Made by a program: the position numbers and the translations under genes. The notes under the pieces are model-generated. The model was not told the DNA's origin and did not search any database. It was given only the letters and a program-made list of their open reading frames with translations. Shown here piece after piece: positions 48,101 to 53,328 of a stretch of 64,000 nucleotides of DNA (within the stretch, counting starts at the first letter, position 1; every line of letters starts with the position of its first letter). The stretch comes from Lachnospiraceae bacterium (GTDB lineage: Bacteria; Bacillota; Clostridia; Lachnospirales; Lachnospiraceae): NCBI GenBank assembly GCA_017620255.1, contig JAFZQU010000024.1, forward strand, positions 1-64,000, in the 5' to 3' direction.

Positions 48101-48340
48101 TTCGCTCGCCGCTTCCTCCGGGATCTCCATATCGTCCGCGACGATCTCTTCATCCTCCGGCGCGCTTTCTTCGGAAACGCTTGTTTCGGCAAGTACCTCT
48201 TCCGGTTCGGAAACAGCTTCCTGAACCGTTTCTTCCGGGGTTCCCACCCCATCCATCGAAGCGTAAACGCTTACTGTGTTTTCCGCCAGCATTGCGACTA
48301 AAGCCAGCAATGCAACGGCAGTTCTCAGCCACTTTTTCAT
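30131..48340 (-). CDS. Giant sortase-anchored SpaA/Cna-B repeat fibre protein (6069 aa)
   Basis: A single 18.2-kb uninterrupted gene; GGAGAG precedes the ATG. Signal peptide 1-28, then an acidic Glu-rich segment to about 95 and beta-rich N-terminal region to about 630. About 634-925 resembles a choice-of-anchor-A (CAA) adhesin domain. About 930-1255 has two pilin isopeptide-linkage (FctA/Spy0128-like) modules (FKKAGTYKYKVVE; YTIKEVIPD). From about 1386 to 5090 run 29 tandem SpaA-type prealbumin-fold domains averaging 128 residues, each with a Lys strand (GKxxLxKxD), GAxFxLY and an E-box such as LPWGTYYFxE. Four Cna-B-type domains follow (about 5100-5630), then three more SpaA domains. Glycine-rich linkers, sorting motif GPVTG (cleavage after Thr6032), membrane helix and KKKKR tail end the protein. 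Lys and E-box Glu placement predicts isopeptide cross-links. It is probably a very long covalently anchored fibre, served by the sortase gene upstream. Confidence 0.9.
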   Translation of the reverse strand: MKKWLRTAVALLALVAMLAENTVSVYASMDGVGTPEETVQEAVSEPEEVLAETSVSEESAPEDEEIVADDMEIPEEAASEENTDYLEDTGEEDAGVVSASIEALSDRIRVESVDDFTVYINTDEMKDGDHFKLGFTDSAIPFMEDALYGTMEKGNGGIYNIAGLDKGLFELWVDTISPGMEVAYALREDGYPQITLKSEPEPEVKKSLEADGQVVYGEGYTELHITVDPAELPDDTYYALHIDTEADVKYDGRTLSDNVIETLSNHIEDIYLSNLDKAEFELYITGENDAAVGAEYFVESVENGALRMSLNMDGSLNPEEAGKVTELKATIVDQFGDEISDDYKDMELPEFTEDVLALDDAEKAPVEDVEVENGTDRLIKYTYVESRIDKKVIKALKRKEMADENGENGYAYFYTEDGEKWKAIREDATVYFEYSDGKKSVYEYEDDQVSVTATLQHANAIPDDAEFIVTPITAESEGYNYDVYMQALNENAEEILGYESDEDAPAIDESNVLLYDIGFFITDEDGNRKELQPADGSVKISLNFKKNQLEDELGLTDDNEVTVVHLPLTDAVKENVDTTEEATDITTADVKVEVVDNASGKESLDFTLSEFSPVAALVNGKMAPGTRETFETVLGDAVLYGIVGNEVTVAGDLESTMAVGTLHGNAQIKSGRNSGGAAGVSYIGDYDGSDLLYERNGENNKDSMLLIYTTQAVWNRMGFDMNGNNGGNAEGHGTIVDYTTYDKPYIQNMVSKLVSDAQEKSLELYNRASYNFKKVAQKDANNNFYTLDLSNCPDGTYYITFDKGDFAKYFGSGDRNQDSQVHIKMKETQNIIFNIPDEKVSFTQYQIKIGNSGWTGTHAGADEDLICQSIIFNAPYAKVAATAGQGGASSDGVHLVPNAVFTNGVVSAGWVIADKIAKIGGNEWHNVWNKMPPSTECKFTIYGKKTIDGKTPNTNQKFWFDLYAYGNQPDGMKNNTLVDSVQNNGSSITFKTLTFKKAGTYKYKVVEREVTGGYVYDKTQYIVAIDVTGTKRLTAKLRYIATFDLDRPEGQREQMLINQPSNCDKVEFDNTEKKSIPYDFDVKKLFDQSGYDWPDGATFTFRLTQFDGGNVSANAGTIKYGPLPDKTYVKDTNYCELTLTKDKREDTFGRVYFDMMAYDDGKITSHYFTNADFNLTSNYYTDATPIEVWNRNYMYTIKEVIPDNKVNGVTYEEKTIHLKVLVDSMYHHWTHKYTVKLHDRISLTNEAGSCYDNPGPFDFTNKYTPGELTIKKVAKDWNNKAVDNDKEFYVIVYSQDTNGSRVYYALDGSECLDASMAVQKVKGNNQITYAPMPLDRVLYVYEADANGQPINDSDDYQIVYEGLGKDNSTTLTLRNLKKTVKIKNTKREKGTLKVVKMAGLGDESPFPLAGVKFIIKTTGNDPVYVTGSNGSYTYATREASENTVIETDANGSFEVKDLPVGKYYLKETGLPDAYENGFVAYTENIYFNVTREKTELISAENANVKRDASINGMQLKFTVYNKRVPVAIEIEKNIMSSRPSGTVLHPDVLGYKFFLYDETDNNKKYEIITTVQKDKRGYGYFTDGLKVGHTYRLEEDPVTTAQKGTVLYSPKEPIRFTVDETWYQNAAEPQLIGGAKYILKKQGVFVNEEISGKIKLIKTDAKDVKIPEGNAEFVLSTSIDPTDESKYVFVSKVADGSYRFAVESSLTRMQTVNGELIVDELAPGTYYFFEKKSPDTDKYVYTEGQPYPFTLDAATATADKPVIDLTADDVAIKVKNDSFAARLSFEKVNAFDPEKKLSEQTKFTLYETNGYKGAKVGDAIYENIPATNGVVSVPFAKAGTYVLEETTTEEGYVHLYDDEPLKIYLKVDSGFNGRNDLTLENVEAVVLQKGRTLKADQIIDLISNYVKNEPEFGHVTLKKRFVDKNGNEITSASKIAYLLGEANFTLMTNSKEFKLNDRQYAKRADDTEFFVPFGTWDTINQTLTVNDLPWGDYYFVENATVRYDGKEVYVFADKDENHYRFTVGKGQNGNLLLDINEFVDVNGKTVQMIDNDIKVGSAKIVKRDADTNEGIAGIRFELYRVKKNETTGKYEVIEKISLNPDKTSADGSLTVTGLEFGTYYFIESKNQDINGYEFDTETQYFFNITEQDEIVDDLTYYVKAENATKTSNDGTILNQPVKGKVSLDKWAIAKDTTDDPEYLYKLAGAKFDLYSDKPSHWYQEIRKRIPFFSNDEDVYKYGEYTTGQGGTLEVTDLPWGTYFFIETEAPEGYVMPADEIDRTYEFIIDGDHLDVHIRRPEGTLKNDELRGKVPVNERLNGSLKLIKENEETKAGMAGIPFRLFRRDGVDTDITATLDGIKNNTNKIDYTFKDGHVETLLVTNAEGEITVENLPWGDYYFKEAEIPEGFTAVTTSSALLTINASNASADATYDATNTAKLINTPIKGNLKLHKVDNAKNGLTGATFDLVRVDNGAYHEVKVSGSAGVYAYTGLESSDYRGTSVLQNITDFVKAIFATKKGKLETNDQAILTVANLPYGHYEVYEITPPDGYEPNAENPVIIRSFDIDGTGDDYDAELEFVNTKVYAGVQFVKTLSGTEELKGAKFILQQFDGEQWTDYDATESAENDFYKEDDKDNTVIGHFTSVVTFSGLPVGRYRIYEVSDCEFAPEAVNTYPYLNADEKEIWSKWDENTDFYYFSVTMSDNGVNNVGLDNYDGTLKNAETVDNTPKKGKAMLMKMEGTTAISGAKFALFKGTSKDGKPVLGNPKTDARLDEITSVNGEVWTSDLNWGDYYLVETETSDTRYFLEKEIEDRVQYHFTIAPDANGNFTRVVTDFVAMQDGKDSKSIKKAENTPIKGKAEFAKRDKETNGLIMSDQITFALYYKATADGEYQRLTRYSGENTLNAANGWIRTNKDLEVGYYYFVELTTADGYETLPENIDDRTKFKFEIKQGDTPDDFEITWDGEVAYYEGNRCVYNTPKPGKVELFKYYVLDTAEVPLANASFTLSGTTTAGKSWSKTISSGTDGVVTFENVPWGTYNVQEVKTPAGYKLPDGVTLPTNIVIDAQHLEHDFRSESDETLKILNERKKGKLSLKKEDNKGKAVAGVAFELQKQDKDGNWIKINNPENAETGYYVTGEGGLLSFFNLVTKKGEIEIKELAWGQYRLIEREVPEGYQLMTGYIPDENGVYVGAENMTDESHLEYNLGVIVNQNIHGNIGLRKIDDKGHGLSGAEFELFQGTDSNKKEKQVYVKETAPGVYAYVSMDLAKAQETEGYTKTLVSPGEQQGVTIGKIKVTGLPCGKDKKYYMQETKEPDPVTVDGQTIVYTMQTDMIGPFVVTVDQAPEDKEQSSNSLTWVNGPNDFYAYILFRKLDGAKNGLDGVVYKITNKATNASWTVESQAEGDEHGIVRAKFVAAGDYTIEEVSTPDDAYELDTNVYDFSILTSDNTKTRNLTELIQVPANSKFSASENAFINPPAKGGVKLVKKESESAGEGYNPIGTMNNVTFKLYKIEKDDSRTPVTRGTEDSFVTATVGSESGVIKVSDLEWGSYVFVETVPDDYEGDAAEYTFTIDRDTFKKPEKIEVVMPVNKRKPGSLTVQKFFDDEEKDFNGEGVEFTLKLVAGTSDIVTSYTDVKTTKKDENGNYFVEFNNLPWGIYELTEGEPKEGYFKYIGKRTVKIGHALKSEGKAFDVEGLHVDLVGRNEDETKEDLDKGIINRKIKGSVKLQKVDSVKKAPVVASFKLYKGTHPETIGTTTTGVDPIVMQPYTDEHGIFTTNKDGFFTFPEKSLAYGSYYLEEAVPEGYEGHVENVDPKSDAAFTYRGVHFSITSEETVLLTKDSQLGAIVNTPELGKVKLKKVDEKGDPIKGVIFTLYADDAQGADALALLKSALKNLKTGENGTIYATVATEEDGTIEISGLPWGTYHFVETVPQGYELTAEEKARIEKPFYLGEKDGVVELEYDLCEVTNKKLPGSVKLIKKGQDTEAGTENLLAGAKFNLYRLKGKMDPTPEKPEGNDPADEPVALNLESSYDKDKLGVIEVPDLPWGQYYFYETEAPEGFEKSTDKPEILDVGRIGGKTYTDVTLILSDEDYDKMMHPYTTVTNKKGYGYTALYKKFEQLGEGNVNTAVETTNENGEKTYLTFSIYRVDTEDKLIGDPLELTYGMNKGTQFPVHALDDGKFMTDLLGPLPYGRYAFVESSVPDGVGYEADPEPRYFNIDKNCTKDNVIHEMNAASPSFTQFRFVTEFINTSYRGYAKITKKDITSGEFVEGVKFHLYRINEAEGKLSLGSYYGSYDTNAAGVAMVNGLPLGKYAFLEDAASAEKLGYVPVDSAFVFEITKDSVSKSVAPVLTEATKNDDNTYSLTTNTVDTVDNERQTGSLKLKKTGKDSKPLAGAVFNLYKVAGERDDVPGVANGSDPADEIITVNGTKDHETDAEGLIFVDGLAWGTYYFDEIVPPKGYKLLARPNHEAKTIGKGVQTAEVTMSDPPIRIDITKTEITGKSEIEGAEMAIFEGESKTALITWTSTKTAKRIEIGEEFGGLTATTDPEHPEIYRISETKAPTGYTVTADIYFSVDTAGNVTLYNRTVVDDKPVYTAATLENAVVKTVTDGGAVREVPLVIVKDNTTGVKITKRELGTTRYLPGATLAIYDKANYDLYKAGNGNARYIDSWTTAATDQNEAHEITGKLEASNGTKHVYYLVETGVPAGYFKAAPIAFTVNNDNEIELYESTGDSTGTVTTDKKLLIMYDRPIYVKITKKDKTEDKALAGAKLNVFDGDKKVNETFWTTDQPALLVPVTREEATAASAKEKYELLAKDYQLVYGVKLNTRDTYTLRELEAPEGYKIAADQKFTVDTNKAEYNQTLGIYETEMLDETIKIYISKKALTGQDELKGAKLAIYEKIGEQRGKKIKGWVSGTAPTLISISTVEGDDGLLQRGKEYWLVEEEAPEGYDLSDDMAFTIDEKGNVEVADFIEDENGEKIRLITMKDEPLALIVSKEDDAGRKLKGAKLELRTSAGSQYEVLASWTSDGKIAYIYEHEPYESANFTAIKLNAGKHLRQGVKYYVVETKAPDGYEKAKQPLEVTAMPESMAKDSKNAFVIINTKFGKISKEGVKTWNITPTLAAQLQAQNAKIYIKLYRYYTDDQNVKMYVGQDETVSSPEKTKDNYYRSMSIVPSTSKVQYAFDDLPQFHYKTETGEAKEYTYELEEDLNGLEDVLVSRKIGDSFVNNERYTRIEGDKKWILFKNDDGAVIDLDTDEGLREALKKLSKDDVSAYVNVDIALATLDKDGVATIIDKDGDNKADYYVTIRYGAKNPEEPKQVEYHESEKGHIVINWTKAGEVHFAFEKLPAYDDNNNKIEYAFVENPTKGEDHGKFEVIYGTDGKPYGTNGTLITNKPIYDPFTIRGKKLWKDPYDKSVKERPEVTIQLYRDNKAMEGYRKTLTADDNYTFTFGNLYEYDFDQTQDGHKYKYELKEEGATGDYAISIDFNGQIMTLENGDRVKDVTVTNKIKPEYITIDGVKTWQNADPTKVPEVTFNLYQIGKDAAGKETKTFLKSYTMKNAAGNKYEFKELPKYDDEGQLITYRVEEDLTNLGGYKSEAKPANDTAKANLKDGGYTITPDTTRGLIKYTGNDFENTPSHIRVRKSDMTSSKILPGAKMRVIDKETKKEVDSWTTGSKKEDDKYIEGLTFNRTYILEEVEAPKGYLKIEPIEFKIDENNKLIVDDKNASHFQIDGDLMTVEDPPLEGKVTLTKRDAVTRDTLSGAVFALYTSDGKLVHVTGSTGSYEYTEDTTNGTSLAVSSAGTLSVSKLPCASYYFKETKAPTGYKLSTETMSFTIDPPKKGDTIPEVTITYLNERLTGSVSLHKTSRSGTSLSGAVFELYSATPKTVGQAAASTVFSDAYYRYGTYTTGSDGRIRVSGLPYDDYYFIETKAPSGYKTNRDVNGDPLVYTFKIDSTSTGSIGVDLGTITNDTTGGGGGGDDGETEVYDDYTTGGGGGGGGSSVAGARRSTKVSDVLGVRAKPTSGVLGVRVGPVTGDAANIALWLLLLVASISMIVVICIQNHKKKKRAAAE
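30242..30307 (-). repeat. Tandem 33-bp duplication of the sorting motif
   Basis: Two adjacent 33-base units encode VLGVRAKPTSG (30307-30275) and VLGVRVGPVTG (30274-30242). Only the second keeps the PxTG core; the first reads PTSG. Confidence 0.85.
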
Positions 48341-48559
48341 ACATTCTCTCCTATTCTGTATGACTTGTTAATAGTGAACCCTTATTAAAAATATACTTCC
48401 TCACTAGATTAAGACGCAAGAAAAGTTCAAAAAGGGGCAAAAATTTGCAAAATAAATTGTATTTTTTCAGATACAATCCTTTTTCCTGTTAATGATTGGA
48501 TAACGACTCCCGATATAACCTTTTCCCACAAGTCTTTCGAGATGATTTTTAATAAACTT

Positions 48560-48619
48560 AAAATATCACATATCGGAGCGATTGTCAAACAATTTTGTCA
48601 CATATTATTTAATTTGTGA
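48560..48619 (-). promoter_or_regulatory. Promoter of the 6069-aa gene with shared 37-bp element
   Basis: TTGACA (48583-48588), 17-base spacer, TATTTT (48560-48565). The region 48583-48619 matches 30081-30117: 17 of 19 bases identical across GTGACA-N7-TTGACA and the same TCACAAA box 30 bases away. It begins right after the srtB stop, so the fibre gene can be expressed independently of srtB. The leader (48341-48559) holds a 7-bp hairpin near 48455-48480 and no ORF of note. Confidence 0.75.
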
Positions 48620-48620
48620 T

Positions 48621-49481
48621 TTATCTGGACGGCGGGTACAGGTAGCAGTCCTGGCTGATCCCATGCACGAAAAACCGTTTTTTCCCGGCCCCGGAGCCCG
48701 AACAGGTGACCAGCGTGACGGTATTATCTTCCTCGTTGGCCGGTGTTTGGCAGTCATAGACCGCGTTTTCACGGGCTGTCCTGACATAGGCGCGGTACTG
48801 CTTCAGCGTCTTGCAGGTCCAGTACATCTTGGAATCCGGCGTATCCAGATAGAACGAATAGATCTTGTAACGGTAGATCCCCTCTTCCCTGAATATATAT
48901 ATGTAGGGATCCTTATCATACAGTTTGTGATTGTTGATGAATTTCCTGAGGGAACCGAACATGGAACCGTTCTTCATATTGTGGCCGTAAATAAACGTGT
49001 TCCAGCTGGTCAGCTGCGGGTCCACCGCGCTGTCCATAAAGATACAGCCCGAACTGTTCTCCGGATCTTCCGGCCTGTATTGCTCGAACGTATGATGCAG
49101 GTAGTAGGTATTGTCCTTGTCTTCCGGTTTCTGGACGACCGGGTAGCTGATGTTCACCGCGCCCACATACAGCCAGGCAACGACTTCCGGATTGACTTCC
49201 CTAAGGCCCTTGAAATCGATCTGCATGTCGGGAAAATCACTCCGCTTGTAATTACGCGCGAACTGATACTTTTCCACGCCGCCGTTCTTGATCTGCTTTG
49301 TCTCTCCGGGCACCCAGTCATCCGGTGCTTCCTCCTCTGCGCCCGTCGTGACATACTTGTTCAGTCCGTCGTATTCGTTTTCCGCTATCTTATATTCCCT
49401 TAAGGTCCTGAACAGCATCACGCTCGCAACAACGATCATAATGCTGGCCAGTACGACCATGATCTTCTGTGTCTTTGACAT
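48621..49481 (-). CDS. srtB: Class B sortase
   Basis: A 286-aa membrane-anchored transpeptidase. An N-terminal signal-anchor (about 6-27) is followed by the sortase barrel. Catalytic residues are visible: His near 167 in FIYGHNMKNGSMF, Cys near 260 in TLVTCSG, and Arg near 268 in GKKRFFVHG. The FGSLRKF helix and the spacing are those of class B enzymes. It should cleave an xPxTG-type signal between T and G and join the protein to peptidoglycan or to another subunit. The only candidate substrate in the window is the adjacent 6069-aa protein (GPVTG), transcribed just downstream, so a dedicated enzyme-substrate pair is inferred. A weak GGAG ribosome site precedes the ATG. Confidence 0.92.
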   Translation of the reverse strand: MSKTQKIMVVLASIMIVVASVMLFRTLREYKIAENEYDGLNKYVTTGAEEEAPDDWVPGETKQIKNGGVEKYQFARNYKRSDFPDMQIDFKGLREVNPEVVAWLYVGAVNISYPVVQKPEDKDNTYYLHHTFEQYRPEDPENSSGCIFMDSAVDPQLTSWNTFIYGHNMKNGSMFGSLRKFINNHKLYDKDPYIYIFREEGIYRYKIYSFYLDTPDSKMYWTCKTLKQYRAYVRTARENAVYDCQTPANEEDNTVTLVTCSGSGAGKKRFFVHGISQDCYLYPPSR

Positions 49482-49547
49482 CCTGCATCTCCGTTATGAA
49501 CCCCGGTTCATTTATTTATTGTTCAGTTTTCGAGAGTGGTAAGATTG

Positions 49548-49603
49548 ATTATATCACGTTTCCGGCCATAATGCAATTATGTCAACTCATGCGTTATGTC
49601 AAC
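49548..49603 (-). promoter_or_regulatory. srtB promoter with paired upstream direct repeats
   Basis: TTGCAT (49571-49576), 17-base spacer, perfect TATAAT (49548-49553). Directly overlapping and upstream are two copies of GTTGACATAA (49577-49586 and 49594-49603), 17 bases apart. Confidence 0.65.
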
Positions 49604-49636
49604 CAATTCGGATTGCGCCGTATTCTTTGTTTCCTG

Positions 49637-49665
49637 TTTTCATTTCGTCCATTGTGTGATATAAC
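49637..49665 (+). promoter_or_regulatory. gpmA promoter
   Basis: TTTTCA (49637-49642), 17-base spacer, TATAAC (49660-49665), divergent from srtB. Confidence 0.5.
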
Positions 49666-49711
49666 TATGCATAGCAATTCACTATACTATAAAGAAACGG
49701 AGATATGAACT

Positions 49712-50458
49712 ATGATGAAACTGGTACTCATCAGACATGGTGAAAGTGAATGGAACAAACTGAATCTCTTCACGGGCTGGACTGACGTGGATCTGTCCGA
49801 AAAAGGCCGCGAGGAAGCCAAGAACGCAGGCAAAGTCCTGAAAGAAGAAGGATATGATTTTGACGTATGCTACACTTCCTATTTAAAGCGTGCGATCCAT
49901 ACGCTCAATATCGCACTCGATGAGATGGACAGAGCATGGCTGCCCGTGATCAAATCCTGGAAGCTGAACGAACGCCATTACGGTGCGCTGCAGGGTCTGA
50001 ACAAATCCGAGACCGCTGAGAAATACGGTGAAGAGCAGGTTAAGATCTGGAGACGTTCCTTTGACGTGAAGCCGCCCGCACTGGAAGAAAGCGATGAAAG
50101 AAGCGCAACAAAGCAGGAAATGTTCCGCGACGTTGACAAGTCCCTGCTGCCGGCAAACGAGAGTCTCGAGACAACGATCGAGCGCGTGATCCCTTACTTC
50201 AACGATGTGATCAAGAAAGACATGCAGGCAGGCAAGCGTGTTGTGATCGCTGCACACGGCAATTCCTTAAGAGCGCTTGTTAAGTACTTTGACAATCTTT
50301 CCAGCGAAGAGATCATCGGCGTAAACATCCCGACAGCTGTTCCGCTTGTATATGAATTCGATGATAACTTCAACGTGATCAAACACTACTATCTCGGCGA
50401 CCAGGAAGCACTGAAAGCCAAGATGGATGCCGTTGCCAACCAGGGTAAGGCAAAATAA
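49712..50458 (+). CDS. gpmA: 2,3-bisphosphoglycerate-dependent phosphoglycerate mutase
   Basis: A 248-aa cofactor-dependent mutase that interconverts 3- and 2-phosphoglycerate in the cytoplasm. The phospho-His motif [10 protein letters not shown] starts at residue 5. [25 protein letters not shown] (catalytic Glu) and [13 protein letters not shown] (second His) are all present, and length is typical. GGAG lies 11-14 bases upstream of the first of two adjacent ATGs. It is single-gene, with its own promoter and terminator, convergent with the exported-protein operon and separate from the gap-pgk-tpiA cluster that supplies the preceding steps. Confidence 0.95.
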   Translation: MMKLVLIRHGESEWNKLNLFTGWTDVDLSEKGREEAKNAGKVLKEEGYDFDVCYTSYLKRAIHTLNIALDEMDRAWLPVIKSWKLNERHYGALQGLNKSETAEKYGEEQVKIWRRSFDVKPPALEESDERSATKQEMFRDVDKSLLPANESLETTIERVIPYFNDVIKKDMQAGKRVVIAAHGNSLRALVKYFDNLSSEEIIGVNIPTAVPLVYEFDDNFNVIKHYYLGDQEALKAKMDAVANQGKAK

Positions 50459-50502
50459 GAGCCTCAATATCAGGCAATATATATTGAGAAATGCAAACAA
50501 AG

Positions 50503-50528
50503 AGCGGGGCCGTCAAAGCCCCGCTTTT
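50503..50528. terminator. Bidirectional terminator between gpmA and the exported-protein operon
   Basis: AGCGGGGC / GCCCCGCT arms (50503-50510, 50518-50525) with a 7-base loop and T-rich flanks on both strands. A second 8-bp hairpin (50463-50470 / 50481-50488) follows the gpmA stop directly. Confidence 0.8.
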
Positions 50529-50588
50529 GTATTGCTGTCGGATCTTCCGTGGCCTGCTGCCGGTCAGGCGAGCAAGCCCCGCAGGTTC

Positions 50589-53312
50589 TCAGTTCTGATC
50601 CGTCCGGAAGACCAGTTCATACTTATCCATACTGATCTCATAGTTATCATCCCGGATCACCCAGCGCAATACCCCGACATTCTTCTGGTCATATTCTTCC
50701 AGCATGAATTTGTCAGTCGGGAAACTGGTGGTGTCCGCACCGTTAAAGAAGATCCTTCCGTTATCTGCTTCTTCGGGATCCGCCCAGCTGACCAGATGAT
50801 TGTAGCCGGTGATGCTTCCGTCCTTGGAACGGTAATACCGGACTTTACCGTAAAACAGCCGTCTCTTATTTTCCGGGACACGTCTGGTCCGATCATTACT
50901 GTCAAAGAATTCCGGTGTATAATAGGCTCTGTGCTCGCTGCGATACGTCGGGTTGAAAGTGAAATACGCATAACCCATGAGCAGGCCTATGCCTGACATC
51001 CAGGTGGCCGGCTCATAATACTCAGCCGCAAGCATGGGGCTGCCGTCTGACGTATCGTATTTCTTGACATATACCATATCGTTCCGTTCGTATCCGGGAA
51101 CGGAGCCTACATAGGAAATATCCAGCGCAAGTTTTCCGTCTCTGGTATAATTCTTCTGCCTGAGGATGTCATAGCATTTACTTCTGGCTCTGTCCCAGTT
51201 CTCCCCCTGGCTCTTGTAATATTCCCAGAGAGCCGGATTGTAAACCGCCACGCTCTCGATCTCCACCTGACCGTTCTCGTTGTTTTCATAGTATCTCTTG
51301 AAATGGCATACCTGCACCGAGGGTTCTCCCTCCGGATCGTCATACTCATTGATGGCATAGACTCCGGTAAGCCGTTCATCGGCATCGCTGTTATCCGTTT
51401 CCGGTGCTTCCCCCAAATAGTCTGCAGCGTCATCATACCCATAGTCACCGCCCGGTGATCCCAGGAATTGCGATGTGCTCTTGCCGTATTCATATACCTC
51501 ATAGAGTCGGGTCCGGATGTTTGCGGGATCATAGCCCGGCTGGTTCACTATATGATTACAAAATACATCCGGATCGGGATAATCGATGTTCCGCCAGATC
51601 TTTTCATAGACGCATCCTTTTCTGGAATCCGGAATTTTGTCCGGTCCCAACCCCTTCTTGTTGTCAGGCACAGGCGATGTGAAATAGAGTTCCTCGCATT
51701 TTACCCCGTATGTGAAAGATTCATACAGGCCGACGATGTTTCCTTCCTGATCGCAGGTACAATGGATCCCGCGATAATCTGATTTCAGATAGGCAGGATC
51801 TCCGCAGCTCCAGTATTCCGTCAGTCCCCTCCTGTCGTTGTAGGCCTCCGTCAGGTCGTCTGCGAAGGCCTCATCCGCAGCCGCAAGGCCGCCGCTGCCT
51901 GCATAGGCACCAAGGGTTGCGGCCGAATTATCCGCGGATGCCAGGAAGGCTTCTTCGATCTCCTCATAGGTAGTGTGTGTCCCAACCGCTGCGACGGTAA
52001 AAAGTTCCTTCGCATAGGCGGTCAGCATGGAAACGGAGCTTTCACTGTATGTTGCGGCAGTTGCATAAACCAGCGTCGTTATATGTGTGGCAAGGCCGCC
52101 CTCTGCCGCGGTAAATCCGTCATATTTCCTGAAGACGGGTTCTTCTCCCACAGCAAGAACCGCAAGTTCTGCCGCGTTATTTCCGGATGTGACGATGATC
52201 TTACTCATATCCTCTGCAAACCCTGCTCTTCGAGCGCTTCCCTGCGTCACTTTCCCGTTATCGGGCTCCAGAATGACAACAGAGGAATCCTGATCGGATA
52301 CAAGGGCCAGATCCGCGCCCTTCGGATAGGTGCAAAAACCGCCGTTCAAAAGCAGGTTCGCTCCACCGCCGATCCGGATGATCTTGTGGGCTTCCCTGAC
52401 TTTATCGATCTCTGCAAGGAAATCCGTATCCACCAAAGACTGATCCGCGCGTTTCAATGTGTAGCCCGCTTCGATGGAGACAGCCGCATCTTCTGCCGCC
52501 TTTGCGATATCTCCCGCCTGAAGCGCATAGGACTTCAGCTGCTCATTTTCTCCCGCAACTGTAAACAATACCGCTGCGGAGGTGCGCAGTTTTTCGTAGG
52601 CGGTCTTCGTTGCTTCCAGCCGGCTGACAGCTTCGGCATAGGCGTCGTCATTGACGGAAATGGCGTCATACTTTATCAGCTCCGCTGTTCTTGTTTCCTG
52701 CGTGACATTGTTAACCGTCACACCGTTTTCATCCGTCTCTTCCGTGATCACATCTTCCGTGATCTCCACACTGACAGTCTCGCTGTCCAGTGCTTCCAGT
52801 TCCTCCAGGGTTCTCTTTGCAAGGATCAGGTCTTTTGTCACTGCCTTGAGGACTATGGAGGTTCCCTCCGGCATGGCGGCGATGGCAGTATCGCTCTCCT
52901 GTTGCTCCACTTCTTCCGCGCCTGCTTTCCTCACAAGGGATAAGGTGTTGCATACCGGTGCGAGGGTGGTTTTATCCACGGCGATGATACGGAACTCAAA
53001 CAGATCCCCTCTGCCAAAAGTATCAAATTTCACATCTCCGGAGCCGTTGATGGTCTTAAACTTCCGGTCAACCGTTTTCCCGTCGGAAAAGGCTTCCGCG
53101 ATGAGGCCCAGGCTGTGGCCGTCTGCATTCCCTTCCACCGTCACCGTCAGGCATTGATCGCTGCCGAAAAACCGGGCAGGCGCCGTTATGGTGACGGGAT
53201 CGTTCGCGTCCACTCTGCAGCGGATCACGGCAAGCAGGAGCACGGTAAGCAATGTAGTGTATAAGCAGCATGTCAATATTCTTTTTATATTCTTTTCGAT
53301 ACGCTTCATCAT
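50589..53312 (-). CDS. Exported protein of unknown function (907 aa)
   Basis: Not a recognised family. An N-terminal hydrophobic segment (about 10-32, signal peptide or anchor) is followed by an Ig-like or beta-sandwich region (to about 140). Next is a Glu/Thr-rich and probably helical region (about 150-300, many heptad-like Ala/Leu). A Gly/Ala/Ser-rich domain (about 300-480) contains GGGANLLLNGGF and NNAAELAVLAVGEEPVF. A Cys-containing region (about 510-620; WSCGDPAYL, HCTCDQEGN, CVYEKIW) and a Tyr-rich C-terminal domain with a short hydrophobic patch (GIGLLMGYAYF) follow. No sorting motif is seen. It starts 16 bases after the 847-aa Ig-like protein, with AAGGAGAAAGGAG overlapping that gene's stop, so the two are one operon and probably act together at the surface. 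Confidence 0.7.
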   Translation of the reverse strand: MMKRIEKNIKRILTCCLYTTLLTVLLLAVIRCRVDANDPVTITAPARFFGSDQCLTVTVEGNADGHSLGLIAEAFSDGKTVDRKFKTINGSGDVKFDTFGRGDLFEFRIIAVDKTTLAPVCNTLSLVRKAGAEEVEQQESDTAIAAMPEGTSIVLKAVTKDLILAKRTLEELEALDSETVSVEITEDVITEETDENGVTVNNVTQETRTAELIKYDAISVNDDAYAEAVSRLEATKTAYEKLRTSAAVLFTVAGENEQLKSYALQAGDIAKAAEDAAVSIEAGYTLKRADQSLVDTDFLAEIDKVREAHKIIRIGGGANLLLNGGFCTYPKGADLALVSDQDSSVVILEPDNGKVTQGSARRAGFAEDMSKIIVTSGNNAAELAVLAVGEEPVFRKYDGFTAAEGGLATHITTLVYATAATYSESSVSMLTAYAKELFTVAAVGTHTTYEEIEEAFLASADNSAATLGAYAGSGGLAAADEAFADDLTEAYNDRRGLTEYWSCGDPAYLKSDYRGIHCTCDQEGNIVGLYESFTYGVKCEELYFTSPVPDNKKGLGPDKIPDSRKGCVYEKIWRNIDYPDPDVFCNHIVNQPGYDPANIRTRLYEVYEYGKSTSQFLGSPGGDYGYDDAADYLGEAPETDNSDADERLTGVYAINEYDDPEGEPSVQVCHFKRYYENNENGQVEIESVAVYNPALWEYYKSQGENWDRARSKCYDILRQKNYTRDGKLALDISYVGSVPGYERNDMVYVKKYDTSDGSPMLAAEYYEPATWMSGIGLLMGYAYFTFNPTYRSEHRAYYTPEFFDSNDRTRRVPENKRRLFYGKVRYYRSKDGSITGYNHLVSWADPEEADNGRIFFNGADTTSFPTDKFMLEEYDQKNVGVLRWVIRDDNYEISMDKYELVFRTDQN

Positions 53313-53328
53313 ATGCTCTCCTTTCTCC

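Noticed and set aside
30131-48340. CRISPR-like regular repeats
   Set aside because: The periodicity is at protein level with diverged DNA; there are no short identical repeats with unique spacers and no cas genes.
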